Positions 54,622-64,000 are shown, counted from the stretch's first letter. The stretch: DNA of 64,000 nucleotides from Rhizobium oryziradicis (GCF_001939045.1 NZ_MKIM01000025.1:62001-126000), one strand, 5' to 3'. Numbers and translations are program-made. The notes: generated by a model not told the origin, from the sequence alone.

Positions 54622-55217
54622 TCAAGCGCCGCACATTGTTTATGGCCACCGCTGCAACCCTTGCCGCACCATCGTTGCTGCGGGCCAAGGAGCCCAGCCA
54701 GAAAGACATCTTCTTTGATAAGGATGTGCCGGTGCTCGGCAATCCCAAAGGTGATGTCACCATTGCCGAATATTTTGATTATCAGTGCGGCTATTGCAAA
54801 GCCGTCCATCCGGTTGTCACCAAAGTGGTCAAGGATGATGGCAATGTGCGATTGGTGATGAAGGATTGGCCGGTGTTTGGGGCGGCCTCGGTGTTTGCGG
54901 CCCAAGCGGTACTGGCGGCCGCCAAACTTGGCAAATATCAGCCCGCGCAGGAGGCATTGTTCAAGCTTTCCGGCCCGCTGACACCAGATCGCGTACAACA
55001 GGCACTCGAAGACATCGGCATATCAAAAGACCTGCTGACGAAGACGGTGAACGCCAATTCAAAGGACATTGCCGGCATTCTCGATCGCAACTGGCTGCAA
55101 GCGGAAGGCTTAAGCTTTCAGGGCACGCCATCCTTTGTGATTGGCGCAACCCTTTATCCCGGCGCATTGCAGGAAAGCGATCTGAAAGAAGCGATCGCCA
55201 AAGCTCGAAAAGCTTAA
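54618..55217 (+). CDS. DsbA-family thiol:disulfide protein
   Basis: 199 residues. Signal peptide 1-23 (RR near the start, MIKRRTLFMATAATLAAP), then a DsbA-like thioredoxin fold with active-site C57-G-Y-C60, helical insert (~75-145) and the cis-Pro loop GTPSFVIG. It probably oxidises or isomerises disulfides in the periplasm, ScsC/BdbD-like. Translationally coupled to galE by ATGA overlap, an unusual pairing with no obvious functional link. Confidence 0.88.
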   Translation: MIKRRTLFMATAATLAAPSLLRAKEPSQKDIFFDKDVPVLGNPKGDVTIAEYFDYQCGYCKAVHPVVTKVVKDDGNVRLVMKDWPVFGAASVFAAQAVLAAAKLGKYQPAQEALFKLSGPLTPDRVQQALEDIGISKDLLTKTVNANSKDIAGILDRNWLQAEGLSFQGTPSFVIGATLYPGALQESDLKEAIAKARKA

Positions 55218-55222
55218 AACCA

Positions 55223-55252
55223 GTCGTGCGCCCAAAGGCGCACGACACCAAT
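55223..55252. terminator. Terminator between DsbA-like gene and hslO
   Basis: GTCGTGCGCC (55223-55232) and GGCGCACGAC (55237-55246), loop CAAA, then ACCAATTTT. A 10-bp perfect stem between convergent genes. Confidence 0.8.
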
Positions 55253-55253
55253 T

Positions 55254-56243
55254 TTACGCGGGCATCAGCTCCTGCGGCTCGTACTTGTACGTGGTTGAGC
55301 AGAACTCGCAGGTCACAGACACTGCGCCATCTTCGACGCTGGCGGTGATTTCCTCGGCTGAGAAGCCCGACAACACGCCCTTGATCTTGTCGCGCGAGCA
55401 GCTGCAACGGTCATAAATCGGTTGTGGGGTATAGGCCCGCACACCGCGCTCATGAAACAGGCGAAACAGCAAACGCTCAGTGCCAATCAGCGGGTCTGTC
55501 AACTCGTCGCCATCAATGGTATCGGCCATCATGCGGGCTTCGGTCCAGTTGTCATGCTCAGGGGTGGCATAGTCGCCATTGTCATCGCCATCACCGGGCA
55601 GATCCTGATGCCCCATGCGCTCAGGCGCTTCGGGCAAAAACTGCACAAGAATGCCACCCGCCCGCCAGGTGTGGCGCGGCTTGCCATCGCCATCGCGATC
55701 AAACAACTCGGCAACGGCCAAGCGCACCCGTGTCGGGATCTGCTCCGACTGGCGGAAATAGAAACCGGCGATATCCTCCAAGGACGAGCCATCCAGAGGC
55801 ACAATGCCCTGATAGGGCTGCATGAAGCCGCCTTGATCAATGGTAAAGGCAAGCACGCCATTGCCCAGAAGATCCGTGGGAGAGGATTTTCCAGCCGCAA
55901 GCGATTCCGCTAGACGCTCCTCATCAAAGCGCGCATAGGCGCGGACATTTTCTGGCGTGGCAAAATCACAAACCAGCAGATCCACAGGCCCATCGCTCTT
56001 GGTCTGCACCACGAACTTGCCTTCGAATTTCAGGGACGTGCCAATCAGCACGGTCAGCACAATGGCCTCGGCCAGCAGACGCGCCACCGCAGGTGGATAA
56101 GCATGGCGATCGAGAATGCTGTTCAACAACTGCCCAAGCTGAACGGCGCGACCGCGCACATCGAGGCCGTCCACCTGAAAAGGAACAACCTTGTCATCGC
56201 CTGCGAAACCGAATTCGCCAAGCTGGTTTGATCTATCTGTCAT
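55254..56243 (-). CDS. hslO: Hsp33 redox-regulated chaperone
   Basis: 329 residues. A holdase activated by oxidation. The zinc-binding switch CSC...CEFC near the C-terminus (YDRCSCSRDKIKG and VTCEFCSTTY) is complete. N-terminal fold shows FQVDGLDVRGRAVQLG and LLVCDFATPENVR. The ATG at 56243 has AGGAG upstream; an ATG 18 bases earlier has none. It lies downstream of argD-argF on the same strand, behind a terminator. Confidence 0.94.
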   Translation of the reverse strand: MTDRSNQLGEFGFAGDDKVVPFQVDGLDVRGRAVQLGQLLNSILDRHAYPPAVARLLAEAIVLTVLIGTSLKFEGKFVVQTKSDGPVDLLVCDFATPENVRAYARFDEERLAESLAAGKSSPTDLLGNGVLAFTIDQGGFMQPYQGIVPLDGSSLEDIAGFYFRQSEQIPTRVRLAVAELFDRDGDGKPRHTWRAGGILVQFLPEAPERMGHQDLPGDGDDNGDYATPEHDNWTEARMMADTIDGDELTDPLIGTERLLFRLFHERGVRAYTPQPIYDRCSCSRDKIKGVLSGFSAEEITASVEDGAVSVTCEFCSTTYKYEPQELMPA

Positions 56244-56380
56244 TTTTGACACTCCTGGCACGCGGTTCGCGCCTCAACGTGTGGGGCAAAACCTTCTGGG
56301 GAATGCCTATATATGGTGCCGATACATAATGATTGTGAACCTTGCATCAAGCCTTATGCGCAAAATTCCTGACGAAGCTT

Positions 56381-56423
56381 TAAAACAAACGTGTCACAGC
56401 CCATGCTTTGAGCTGTGACACGT
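56381..56423 (-). terminator. Terminator of the argD-argF operon
   Basis: Perfect 12-bp stem ACGTGTCACAGC (56389-56400) with GCTGTGACACGT (56412-56423); on the minus strand it is followed by TTGTTTT. It starts 20 bases past the argF stop. Confidence 0.8.
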
Positions 56424-56442
56424 AGAATGCTGAAAGCAAGTG

Positions 56443-57360
56443 TCACACAGCGCCAAGGCACCATGCGAGAATGGATTTTTGCGCGTGCAGACGGTTTTCG
56501 GCTTCATCGAACACGACAGACTGTGGCCCATCAATCACATCATCCGTCACTTCTTCGCCGCGGTGCGCGGGCAGGCAATGCATGAACAAAGCGTCGGATT
56601 TCGCCCGCTTCATCAAATCCGCATTGACCTGGAACGGCTGGAACACATTGTGGCCACGCGCTTTGTGCTCAAGGTTCATGGAAACCCATGTGTCGGTAAT
56701 CACCGCATCGGCATCCGCTACCGCCCGGTCCGCATCATGGCACAGCATGATCTCGCCGCCGTGGTTGCGCGCCCAATTGAGAATGCGATCATCCGGCTCT
56801 GAGCCCATGGGCACGGCCATATTCATCTTATAGCCAAAGCGGGCGGCACCCTCGACCAGGGAATGCAGCACATTGTTGCCATCACCCGTCCAGGCCAGTG
56901 TTTTTCCCTTCACCGGACCACGATGTTCTTCGATGGTCATGATGTCTGCCATGATCTGGCAAGGATGGGTCAAATCCGTCAAACCATTGATGACGGGCAC
57001 TGTTGCATGCTCTGCCAATTCCAAAAGGCGGGTGTGGTCCGTGGTGCGGATCATGATGGCATCGACATAGCGCGACAACACCTTGGCCGTATCGCCAATG
57101 GTTTCGGCGCGGCCAAGCTGCATTTCCGTGCCGGACAAAAACAGCGTTTCGCCGCCGAGTTGACGCATGCCAACATCAAAAGACACACGGGTACGGGTCG
57201 ATGGCTTTTCAAAAATCATCGCCAGCATCTTGCCAGCCAAAGGCTTGTCGGCAGTGCCTGCCTTGGTTCTGTCCTTGCGGTTGCGCGCATCGGATAAAAT
57301 AGAGGTGAGGTCCTCGGATGTCATGGCCGAGAGATCAATAAAATGCTTCGGGGATGCCAT
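56443..57360 (-). CDS. argF: Ornithine carbamoyltransferase
   Basis: 305 residues. It carbamoylates ornithine to citrulline in arginine synthesis. Carbamoyl-phosphate motif [19 protein letters not shown], the ornithine loop (DTWVSM) and [11 protein letters not shown] identify it as an OTCase. It follows argD by 15 bases in one operon. Confidence 0.95.
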   Translation of the reverse strand: MASPKHFIDLSAMTSEDLTSILSDARNRKDRTKAGTADKPLAGKMLAMIFEKPSTRTRVSFDVGMRQLGGETLFLSGTEMQLGRAETIGDTAKVLSRYVDAIMIRTTDHTRLLELAEHATVPVINGLTDLTHPCQIMADIMTIEEHRGPVKGKTLAWTGDGNNVLHSLVEGAARFGYKMNMAVPMGSEPDDRILNWARNHGGEIMLCHDADRAVADADAVITDTWVSMNLEHKARGHNVFQPFQVNADLMKRAKSDALFMHCLPAHRGEEVTDDVIDGPQSVVFDEAENRLHAQKSILAWCLGAV

Positions 57361-57375
57361 TGTGTTACCTGTTTT

Positions 57376-58584
57376 TCAAGCCTGCGCTGCGCTGGGGGCA
57401 GCCTTTGCGGACAAGGCCTCGGCGGCCTGCTCAATACGCTTCAAACCCTCGCGGGCTTCTTCGGCGGTGATGGTCAAGGGGGGCAGCAGACGGATAACAT
57501 TATCCCCCGCTGGCACACCCAGAATATGCTCTGCTCGCATGGCAAGCAGCAATTCCGATGAGGGCTTGATTGCCTTGATGCCAAGCATCAGGCCCTCGCC
57601 ACGCACATCGTCAATCACGTCCGGGAAACGGTCTTTCAGCGCGGCCAGCCCCTGGCGGAACACCAGCGCGACATCGCGGACATTTTGCAAAAATTCATCG
57701 GTCAACACCAGATCCAGCACGGCATTGCCAACCGCCATGGCCAGCGGATTGCCGCCATAGGTGGTGCCATGAACGCCCGCCGTCATGCCGGATGCCGCTT
57801 CTTCGGTGGCAAGGCAAGCGCCAAACGGAAAGCCGCCGCCAATGCCCTTGGCAATTGCCATGATATCGGGTGTCATGCCTGACCACTCATGGGCAAAAAA
57901 CTTACCCGTTCTGCCAACGCCGCTCTGCACTTCATCCAAAATGAGCAACAGGCCCTTTTCATCGCAAATGGCGCGCAATTGCTTCAAGAATTCCTTGTCC
58001 ACAACCCGAATGCCACCTTCGCCCTGAATAGGTTCGATCAACAGAGCAGCCGTTGCGTCAGTGATCGCAGCGTTGAGCGCATCCAGATCACCGAAAGGCA
58101 CCTGATCGAAGCCGGGAGCCTTGGGGCCAAAGCCTTCCAGATATTTTTCCTGACCACCAGCGGCAATGGTGGCAATGGTGCGGCCATGGAACGCACCTTC
58201 AAAGGTGATGATGTGGAATTTTTCCGGATGGCCTTTTGAGTAATGGTAACGGCGCGCGGTCTTGATCGCACATTCCAACGCTTCCGCACCTGAATTGGTG
58301 AAAAACACCTTATCGGCAAAGGTTGCTTCAGCCAGCCGGGCTGCCAGGCGCTCCTGACCGGGCACTTCATAAAGGTTGGACAGATGCCAAACCTTGTCGG
58401 CCTGCGATTTCAACGCTTCCACCAGATGGGGATTGGAATGGCCGCAGGATGTCACGGCAACGCCGCCTGCAAAATCAAGATATTTCTCACCGCTCTCGGT
58501 GAAAAGCCAAACGCCCTCTCCTCGCTCAAAACGCAGCGGCGCACGTGAGAACGTGTTGAACAGCGGCGTAGTATTCTGAGCCAT
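57376..58584 (-). CDS. argD: Acetylornithine aminotransferase
   Basis: 402 residues. Class III PLP aminotransferase making N-acetylornithine; many also act on succinyl-diaminopimelate, which would link it to dapD/dapE. Seen are [32 protein letters not shown] and the PLP Lys in [14 protein letters not shown]. The ATG at 58584 has AAGGA upstream; a further in-frame ATG at 58629 does not. First gene of argD-argF. Confidence 0.95.
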   Translation of the reverse strand: MAQNTTPLFNTFSRAPLRFERGEGVWLFTESGEKYLDFAGGVAVTSCGHSNPHLVEALKSQADKVWHLSNLYEVPGQERLAARLAEATFADKVFFTNSGAEALECAIKTARRYHYSKGHPEKFHIITFEGAFHGRTIATIAAGGQEKYLEGFGPKAPGFDQVPFGDLDALNAAITDATAALLIEPIQGEGGIRVVDKEFLKQLRAICDEKGLLLILDEVQSGVGRTGKFFAHEWSGMTPDIMAIAKGIGGGFPFGACLATEEAASGMTAGVHGTTYGGNPLAMAVGNAVLDLVLTDEFLQNVRDVALVFRQGLAALKDRFPDVIDDVRGEGLMLGIKAIKPSSELLLAMRAEHILGVPAGDNVIRLLPPLTITAEEAREGLKRIEQAAEALSAKAAPSAAQA

Positions 58585-59034
58585 GACGGAAAATCCTTTA
58601 TCCAACGGCAATCTAAACGGACATTCCACAGTCCTTGCGGCGGTGGAAAATTAAAAATGCCGCCATCACGGCGGCCATTGTGCATCTTGGGTTGACCAGC
58701 AACACCAAAAGTTTGCAGCCGCACTATTCCGACTTAGCGCCTCATTGTCAACAAAACATCGAGATCTCATGACTTTCAGGCACGCATGAAAAACGGACGC
58801 CCAAGACTCGAAAAAAACGCAATCGGCAGCAAGTTGGGGAAAAGCACGAATTTCGATTCGTGATGATTCGCCGACTCTTGTCACGGAGTCAGGCTCACAC
58901 TAGGTTAATGTCTAATTACTAGACTGCATGCGGCGGAATAGTCACCAACAATTCGAGGCAAGTTGGGTTTCGGACCTCCCGAGATCGTGGTGATGGATTC
59001 TGCGCAAACGCACGCAACAGGCGGAGATTGCGGC
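58585..59034. other. Divergent control region of argD and gcrA
   Basis: 450 bases. A GCCGCC/GGCGGC hairpin (~58653-58669) lies in the argD leader. Five GANTC sites and a candidate promoter lie on the gcrA side (58805-58906). No gene is seen. Confidence 0.6.
58805..58906 (+). promoter_or_regulatory. gcrA promoter with cluster of GANTC (CcrM) sites
   Basis: GANTC occurs at 58805, 58855, 58865, 58873 and 58886, the last four within 36 bases. TTGTCA at 58878-58883 and TAGGTT at 58901-58906 are 17 bases apart and could be the -35 and -10 boxes, with one GANTC in the spacer. This is the layout of promoters controlled by CcrM methylation and GcrA itself. Confidence 0.6.
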
Positions 59035-59580
59035 ATGAACTGGACAGACGAACGAGTTGAAAAGCTCACAAAACTATGGGCAGAAGGTCTGAGCGCGAGC
59101 CAGATTGCTACCCAGCTTGGCGGCGGTGTCAGTCGTAACGCCGTGATCGGCAAAGTTCACAGACTTTGCCTGCCGGGCCGCGTCAAAGCGGGAGGTGCCA
59201 CATCAACACCGACGCGCACAGCACCAAAGCGCCCGGCGGCACCAGCTCCACGCGCACCAAACTATCCTGCGCGCACCATTACCCGCACAGCACCACGCGC
59301 AGATGACACGGTTGCGCTGAAGCAGGAGATGGACATCCAGCCTCTGGAAGACAAGGTTGAGCTGGCTGTTGTCAGTGGCACTTTGCCAACATCACGCCGC
59401 CTGACCCTGACAGACCTGACCGAGCGCACATGCAAATGGCCGGTTGGCGACCCGATGACAGACGACTTCCATTTCTGCGGCTGCGACAGCATGGACAGCT
59501 CGCCCTATTGCAAATACCACGCAAAACTGGCCTACCAGCCTGTAAATGAGCGCCGCCGGGCTGCTGCCACGGCACGTTAA
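59035..59580 (+). CDS. gcrA: GcrA cell-cycle regulator
   Basis: 181 residues. N-terminal DNA-binding domain WTDERVEKLTKLWAEGLSAS ... GGVSRNAVIGKVHRL, a basic Ala/Pro linker, and the C-terminal sigma-70-binding domain with Cys pairs (TCKWPVGDP, FCGCDS, YCKYH). GcrA works with sigma-70 at promoters carrying CcrM-methylated GANTC in alphaproteobacteria. The ATG at 59035 has GGAG eight bases upstream; an in-frame start at 58963 would add 24 residues without homology. Confidence 0.95.
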   Translation: MNWTDERVEKLTKLWAEGLSASQIATQLGGGVSRNAVIGKVHRLCLPGRVKAGGATSTPTRTAPKRPAAPAPRAPNYPARTITRTAPRADDTVALKQEMDIQPLEDKVELAVVSGTLPTSRRLTLTDLTERTCKWPVGDPMTDDFHFCGCDSMDSSPYCKYHAKLAYQPVNERRRAAATAR

Positions 59581-59713
59581 GCGACGAACCAAAGCCCCCC
59601 TATTTCACGCATGAAAATGCGTGAAAGCAGAGAGTGATCCCGTTTTCGCATTTTGTCGCGTCAAGCCTTTTCAGGCCAATGCTGTTTCCGCCACTCAACA
59701 TTGAACCAAACAC

Positions 59714-59740
59714 AAAAAACGGGCCTGTTGGCCCGTTTTT
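59714..59740. terminator. Terminator after gcrA
   Basis: AACGGGCC (59718-59725) and GGCCCGTT (59730-59737), loop TGTT, with A-run before and TTTTT after; it can serve gcrA and, from the other side, phoB. The remaining bases to 59813 include a partial ATTATGCCTTAAGG repeat arm. Confidence 0.85.
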
Positions 59741-59813
59741 GCTTTGTGATATTGACAGCGCCGTAGGCTTACGATGAATTCCGCTGTCAGGAATTATGCC
59801 TTAAGGAATGCCC

Positions 59814-60497
59814 TTAAGCTTCCATGGAATAGCCGGCACCGCGCACGGTGCGGATCACATCCTGCATGTTGGAGAAATTCAACGCCTTGCGCAGGCGTCC
59901 AACGTGAACATCCACGGTGCGCTCATCCACGTAAATGTCATGGCCCCAAACACCATCCAGAAGCTGCGAGCGTGAAAACACCCGGCCCGGCGAGGCCATC
60001 AGGAACTCAAGCAGACGAAACTCGGTTGGCCCGAGACGCACTTCGCGGCTCTTGCGGTGCACGCGATGGGTCTCGCGATCCAGCTCAATGTCACCGCATT
60101 TCAACACGCTGGACAGAACTTCCGGCTTGGCGCGTCGCAGCATGGCCTTGACGCGCGCCATCAGCTCTGGCGTGGAAAAGGGCTTGACCACATAGTCGTC
60201 AGCACCAGTTGAAAGACCGCGCACGCGCTCGCTCTCTTCGCCGCGCGCCGTCAACATGATGATCGGCAAGCGCTCTGTTTCAGGGCGCATCCGCAAACGG
60301 CGGCACAGCTCGATGCCAGACACACCTGGCAACATCCAATCCAGGATCAACAGATCCGGCACGCGCTCCTGCAGACAAATTTCGGCCTCATCCCCGCGCA
60401 ACACGGTTTCGACCTCATATCCTTCGGCTTCGAGATTATATCGAAGAAGAACGCTCAGCGCTTCTTCGTCTTCAACCACAGCAATCTTCGGCAGCAT
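59814..60497 (-). CDS. phoB: Phosphate regulon response regulator PhoB
   Basis: 227 residues. Receiver with acidic pair E9-D10, D53 (ILDWMLPGVSG), T and K in VKPF; OmpR-type winged helix from ~130 with LTPTEF-like LGPTEFRLLEFL and RTVDVHVGRLRKAL. It activates pst and other Pho genes when phosphate is scarce. It is the last gene of the pst-phoU block; phoR is not next to it here. Confidence 0.95.
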   Translation of the reverse strand: MLPKIAVVEDEEALSVLLRYNLEAEGYEVETVLRGDEAEICLQERVPDLLILDWMLPGVSGIELCRRLRMRPETERLPIIMLTARGEESERVRGLSTGADDYVVKPFSTPELMARVKAMLRRAKPEVLSSVLKCGDIELDRETHRVHRKSREVRLGPTEFRLLEFLMASPGRVFSRSQLLDGVWGHDIYVDERTVDVHVGRLRKALNFSNMQDVIRTVRGAGYSMEA

Positions 60498-60584
60498 TCG
60501 TTCTCATACCTTCAATGAGAGCCAGACAGTGCAAAGGCCTTGCCACCATGGCAAAACCTCTGTTCATGATCCCCTCACCTCAAA

Positions 60585-60613
60585 CATGCCTGACGCGCCC
60601 CGCATCAGGCATG
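60585..60613 (-). terminator. Possible terminator between phoU and phoB
   Basis: CATGCCTGA (60585-60593) and TCAGGCATG (60605-60613), 9-bp perfect stem, 15 bases after the phoU stop; the T-run is only TTTG. Confidence 0.45.
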
Positions 60614-60627
60614 AATTACCCTTGGAT

Positions 60628-61341
60628 TTACTCGACAACGCCCACAGCCGTCGTCGTATCATCTTTCGGCCGCTCACCTTCCGGCTGCGCACCCGTGGTC
60701 ATGTAATAGATCGTCTCGGCAATATTGGTGGCATGGTCACCAACGCGCTCAATGTTCTTGGCGCAGAACAGCAGATGCGTGCAGGTGGTGATATTGCGGG
60801 GATCTTCCATCATATAGGTCAACATCTCGCGAAACAGCGAGGTGTACATTGCGTCAATTTCTTCATCGCGGTCGCGGATCGACTTTGCCTTTTCCGCCGA
60901 GCGTGTGGTGTACACATCCAGCACTTCCTTCAGCTGGGTCAGCGCCAGCTCGGAGAGATGCTCGATGCCACGTGCCAATTTGCGTGGCACGCCGGTGCCC
61001 TGCACGGCCATCACGCGCTTGGCGTTGTTTTTGCCCATGTCGCCAACGCGCTCCAGATCGGAGGCAATGCGAAGGGCACCGATGATTTCGCGCAGGTCCG
61101 CCGCCATGGGCTGACGCTTGGCAATGGTGACGATCGCCTTATCGCCAACATCGCGCTCGGCCGCATCCATGATCGTGTCATCGGAAATGACCTTCTGGGC
61201 AAGGGCAGCATCCGAATTGACGAGGGCGCGAACAGATTCGGCCACCATCTGCTCAGCAAGACCGCCCATCTCAGAGATGCGACGCATGAGATATTTCAAT
61301 TCCTCGTCAAAGGCAGTGTAGATATGCGCTGGCATGGCCAT
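60628..61341 (-). CDS. phoU: Phosphate transport regulator PhoU
   Basis: 237 residues, two three-helix bundles with the E(D)xxxD metal-cluster motifs (GERDVGDKAIVTIAKRQPMA and FCAKNIERVGDHATNIAE). PhoU links the Pst transporter to PhoR and shuts off the Pho response when phosphate is ample. It follows pstB by 41 bases. Confidence 0.95.
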   Translation of the reverse strand: MAMPAHIYTAFDEELKYLMRRISEMGGLAEQMVAESVRALVNSDAALAQKVISDDTIMDAAERDVGDKAIVTIAKRQPMAADLREIIGALRIASDLERVGDMGKNNAKRVMAVQGTGVPRKLARGIEHLSELALTQLKEVLDVYTTRSAEKAKSIRDRDEEIDAMYTSLFREMLTYMMEDPRNITTCTHLLFCAKNIERVGDHATNIAETIYYMTTGAQPEGERPKDDTTTAVGVVE

Positions 61342-61382
61342 TTCCTCAACTTAACGGATTGTTTTCGACGTCGGCCAAATGC

Positions 61383-62198
61383 TCAACCGAAGCGTCCCAT
61401 GATGTAATCCTGGGTGCGCTGGTCATCGGGATTGGTGAACATTTTGTCGGTGTCGTTTTCCTCAACCAGCTGACCAAGATGGAACATGGCCGTACGCTGC
61501 GACACGCGGGCCGCCTGCTGCATGGAGTGGGTGACGATGACGATGGTGAAATTGGCGCGCAGCTCATGGATCAACTCTTCCACCTTGGCGGTGGCAATCG
61601 GGTCCAGAGCCGAGCAAGGCTCGTCCATCAAGATCACTTCCGGGCTGACCGCAATGGCGCGGGCAATGCACAGACGCTGCTGCTGACCACCAGACAGGCC
61701 GGTGCCAGCCTCATGCAAGCGGTCCTTCACCTCATTCCAAAGGCCAGCGCGTTGCAGGCTCTTCTCGATGATCTGATCCATATCAGCCTTGTTGCGCGCC
61801 AGACCATGGATGCGCGGGCCGTAAGCCACATTTTCATAGATTGTCTTGGGGAATGGATTGGGCTTTTGAAACACCATCCCAACCCGCGCACGCAGCTCCA
61901 CCACGTCGATGGAAGGATCATACACATCCATCTCATCCAGTGTGATGCGACCCGTCACGCGGCAGCCATCAATGGTGTCATTCATGCGGTTCAATGTGCG
62001 CAGGAAGGTAGACTTGCCGCAGCCGGAAGGGCCGATCAACGCCGTCACCGTGTTTTCGCGAACATTGAGGTTAACGTCAAACAAGGCGCGCTTTTCACCG
62101 TAATAAACGGACACATCCTTGCCGACCATTTTGTAGTTCATCTCATTCATTTTCTGATCCAGCGCCTTTTCCACTGCTGATTCGGACATCATGTTCAT
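61383..62198 (-). CDS. pstB: Phosphate ABC transporter ATP-binding protein PstB
   Basis: 271 residues. Walker [10 protein letters not shown] at 56-63, signature [14 protein letters not shown], Walker [13 protein letters not shown] and the switch His in VTHSMQQA. The phosphate-specific CSALDP and [16 protein letters not shown] are present. GGAG lies 8 bases before the ATG. Confidence 0.97.
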   Translation of the reverse strand: MNMMSESAVEKALDQKMNEMNYKMVGKDVSVYYGEKRALFDVNLNVRENTVTALIGPSGCGKSTFLRTLNRMNDTIDGCRVTGRITLDEMDVYDPSIDVVELRARVGMVFQKPNPFPKTIYENVAYGPRIHGLARNKADMDQIIEKSLQRAGLWNEVKDRLHEAGTGLSGGQQQRLCIARAIAVSPEVILMDEPCSALDPIATAKVEELIHELRANFTIVIVTHSMQQAARVSQRTAMFHLGQLVEENDTDKMFTNPDDQRTQDYIMGRFG

Positions 62199-62277
62199 GG
62201 AACTTACTCCTCTGACTTTCTCAATCGCGCATTCGCAGATGAAAAGCCGTCCACATTTCTTTCAGGGGCGGCACCGA

Positions 62278-63600
62278 CTACCAGCGCCGCTCGAAACGCC
62301 GCCGCAGCAGAATAGCTCCGACATTCATGATCAACAGGAAGAGAAGCAGAATGATGATCGCACCGGACGTCCGCTCGACAAAGGCGCGCTCTGCTTCATT
62401 GGCCCACATGTAGATCTGCACCGGCAAAGCCGTTGAAGGATCCATGGGTGTTGCCGGATAATCGGCCACAAAAGCCACCATACCAATCAGCAAAAGCGGA
62501 GCCGTTTCACCCAGGGCATGCGCCAGACCAATAATGGTGCCGGTCAGGATGCCTGGCATGGCCAGCGGCAGAACATGGTGAAACACCGTCTGCATTTTCG
62601 ATGCACCAAGGCCAAGCGCTGCCGAGCGAATGGAGGGTGGCACAGCTTTGAGCGCCGCACGGGTGGCGATGATAATGGTTGGCAAGGTCATCAGCGTCAG
62701 AACCAGACCACCCACCAGCGATGCCGAGCGTGGCAGACCCATGAAGTTGATGAACACCGCCAGACCCAGCAAACCAAAGACGATGGAAGGAACCGCCGCC
62801 AGATTGTTGATGTTGACCTCAATCAGGTCCGTCCAGCGATTTTTGGGCGCAAACTCCTCAAGATAGATCGAGGCCGCCACACCAATGGGCAGGGCCAGCA
62901 CCAAGACGATCAACATCATATAGGCAGAGCCGATCAAAGCCACACCCACGCCGGCCGCTTCCGGGCGGCTGGATGCACCGTTGAAGAAAATGCCGGTGTT
63001 GAACGTCTTGTGCAAGGAACCACTTGCCGCCAGCTTGTTCATCCATTCGATCTGCTGATCAGAGATCTTGCGATTGGCCTCATCGGTGGTGAGGTCAAAC
63101 TGACCTTTGAAAGCGGAGTCAATAGTGGCGCTGGCCAGCACCGAAATCGGCACTGTTTTGCCAATCACCGAAGGATCGGCCATGACCACGGACCGCAATT
63201 GAATGCGTGCACTATCCGACACCATTTCCATAAGGGCTTTCATGGCCGGGCGGTTGGTGGTTTCCAGACCCAGCTCCTTTGCCAATGCATTGCGCACAAG
63301 CAGAGGATAATTGGCGGGCAACAAAACATCCGGGTTGGTGGCGCGCTGATTGTTCGGATCAATGATCTTCTGGCTGAATTCCACCGGAACGGTGATGGTG
63401 GTTTGCAAAAAGGCCGTGTAACCCTTCGACACCACCGAGCTCAGCAGCAGGGCCAGAAAAATCAGGCCAAAGCTGATGGCCGCAATGCCGTAGGCGCGAA
63501 AACGACGTTCAGCAGCGTAGCGACGCTTGATACCAATATCGCGGCGCGGCGCTTTAGCACCGGCAATAGCGGCAGAGCCTTGAGAGACAACATCACTCAT
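62278..63600 (-). CDS. pstA: Phosphate ABC transporter permease PstA
   Basis: 440 residues, longer than E. coli PstA (~296) because of an N-terminal DUF3333 domain with one membrane helix and a ~200-residue periplasmic segment, as usual in rhizobia. The permease core shows six helices and the EAA-type loop AALKAVPPSIRSAALGLGAS. Start overlaps the pstC stop (ATGA). Confidence 0.95.
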   Translation of the reverse strand: MSDVVSQGSAAIAGAKAPRRDIGIKRRYAAERRFRAYGIAAISFGLIFLALLLSSVVSKGYTAFLQTTITVPVEFSQKIIDPNNQRATNPDVLLPANYPLLVRNALAKELGLETTNRPAMKALMEMVSDSARIQLRSVVMADPSVIGKTVPISVLASATIDSAFKGQFDLTTDEANRKISDQQIEWMNKLAASGSLHKTFNTGIFFNGASSRPEAAGVGVALIGSAYMMLIVLVLALPIGVAASIYLEEFAPKNRWTDLIEVNINNLAAVPSIVFGLLGLAVFINFMGLPRSASLVGGLVLTLMTLPTIIIATRAALKAVPPSIRSAALGLGASKMQTVFHHVLPLAMPGILTGTIIGLAHALGETAPLLLIGMVAFVADYPATPMDPSTALPVQIYMWANEAERAFVERTSGAIIILLLFLLIMNVGAILLRRRFERRW

Positions 63601-64000
63601 TCGTACTGCTCCCGGTATTTGCGCACGATATAAAGCGCATAGATGTTAAGGCAAAGCGTGATGGCAAACAGCGTAATACCCAGCGCAAAGGCCACCAGCG
63701 TCTGCGGCGAGGTGAACTCCAGATCGCCTGTCAACTGATTGACGATCTTGACGGTCACGGTTGTCATCGGCTCAAACGGGCTGAACTGAATGCGGGCTGC
63801 AACACCTGCCGCCAGCACCACAATCATGGTTTCACCCACGGCACGCGAAGCGGTCATCAGCAGCGCGCCGACAATGCCCGGCAGTGCGGCTGGCAAGATC
63901 ACATTCTTGACTGTTTCCGAGCGCGTTGCACCAAGCCCCAGCGACCCGTCTCGAAGCGAGCGAGGCACTGCGGTGATAATGTCATCCGACAGCGAGGACA
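63597..64000 (-). CDS. pstC: Phosphate ABC transporter permease PstC (5' end outside window)
   Basis: Only the C-terminal 134 residues or so are in the window: the EAA loop VPRSLRDGSLGLGATRSETV, GIVGALLMTASRAVGETMIV and the last helix ending RKYREQYE. The frame stays open to the window edge, so the gene continues beyond position 64000. It forms the channel with PstA. Confidence 0.93.
   Translation of the reverse strand, partial: SSLSDDIITAVPRSLRDGSLGLGATRSETVKNVILPAALPGIVGALLMTASRAVGETMIVVLAAGVAARIQFSPFEPMTTVTVKIVNQLTGDLEFTSPQTLVAFALGITLFAITLCLNIYALYIVRKYREQYE

Noticed and set aside
58903..58920. CtrA binding site upstream of gcrA
   Set aside because: One TTAA is present but the second half-site at the right spacing is missing.
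62518..63633. Open frame of 371 codons opposite pstA
   Set aside because: Antisense to pstA, no recognisable motif.

Overview
The window is chromosomal DNA of an alphaproteobacterium, most likely of the family Rhizobiaceae (Agrobacterium, Allorhizobium or Rhizobium type). The evidence is a gcrA cell-cycle regulator with GANTC sites, a SAM-II riboswitch in front of metZ, the long two-lobed form of dCTP deaminase, rhizobial-type intergenic repeats (RIME1-like double palindromes), and the gene blocks dapD-dapE / def-fmt-truA, rpmH-rnpA-yidC-engB, argD-argF and pst-phoU-phoB. The genus cannot be fixed by eye. GC content looks mid-50s percent with no strong compositional break. Coding density is high and no insertion sequence, prophage, CRISPR array or rRNA operon is visible.

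Layout: 0.1-9 kb carries accessory housekeeping genes (YitT membrane protein, TPR methyltransferase, CAP lipoprotein, MATE exporter, DUF952-pyrD, a LuxR response regulator, an S24 repressor, a TerB-like protein and an orphan solute-binding protein). 9.4-25.9 kb holds a family-2 glycosyltransferase, tRNA-Gly(CCC), dcd, SAM-II/metZ, apaG, a LOG-family protein, dapD-dapE, truA-fmt-def, a soluble globin-coupled chemoreceptor, rmuC, a ribokinase and argB. 26-28 kb is an ECF sigma / anti-sigma / fasciclin set. 28-33 kb is the ribosome and membrane-insertion block plus a divergent sensor kinase. 33.5-39 kb has tRNA-Arg(ACG), a CoA-transferase, a lipoprotein hydrolase and a hydroxyproline epimerase-like enzyme.

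39.2-47 kb is the most distinctive part: a signalling island with a Crp/Fnr regulator, a CheY-like receiver, a small secreted protein of molybdopterin-binding fold, a hybrid kinase with HPt domain, a receiver-HD-GYP phosphodiesterase and, after pyrC, a membrane diguanylate cyclase. The three central genes are translationally coupled or nearly so and look like a periplasmic sensor feeding cyclic-di-GMP turnover. 47-59 kb holds pyrE, fructokinase, pgi, fadD, galE, a DsbA-like protein, hslO, argF-argD and gcrA. 59.8 kb to the end is the phosphate operon (pstC-pstA-pstB-phoU-phoB) read on the minus strand, with pstC cut by the window edge.

Non-coding points of note: one RIME1-like element supplies the last residues and stop codon of TruA; a hairpin buries the pyrC ribosome-binding site; five GANTC sites precede gcrA; a MerR-type palindrome lies upstream of fadD; and a hexanucleotide tandem repeat sits in the galE leader.
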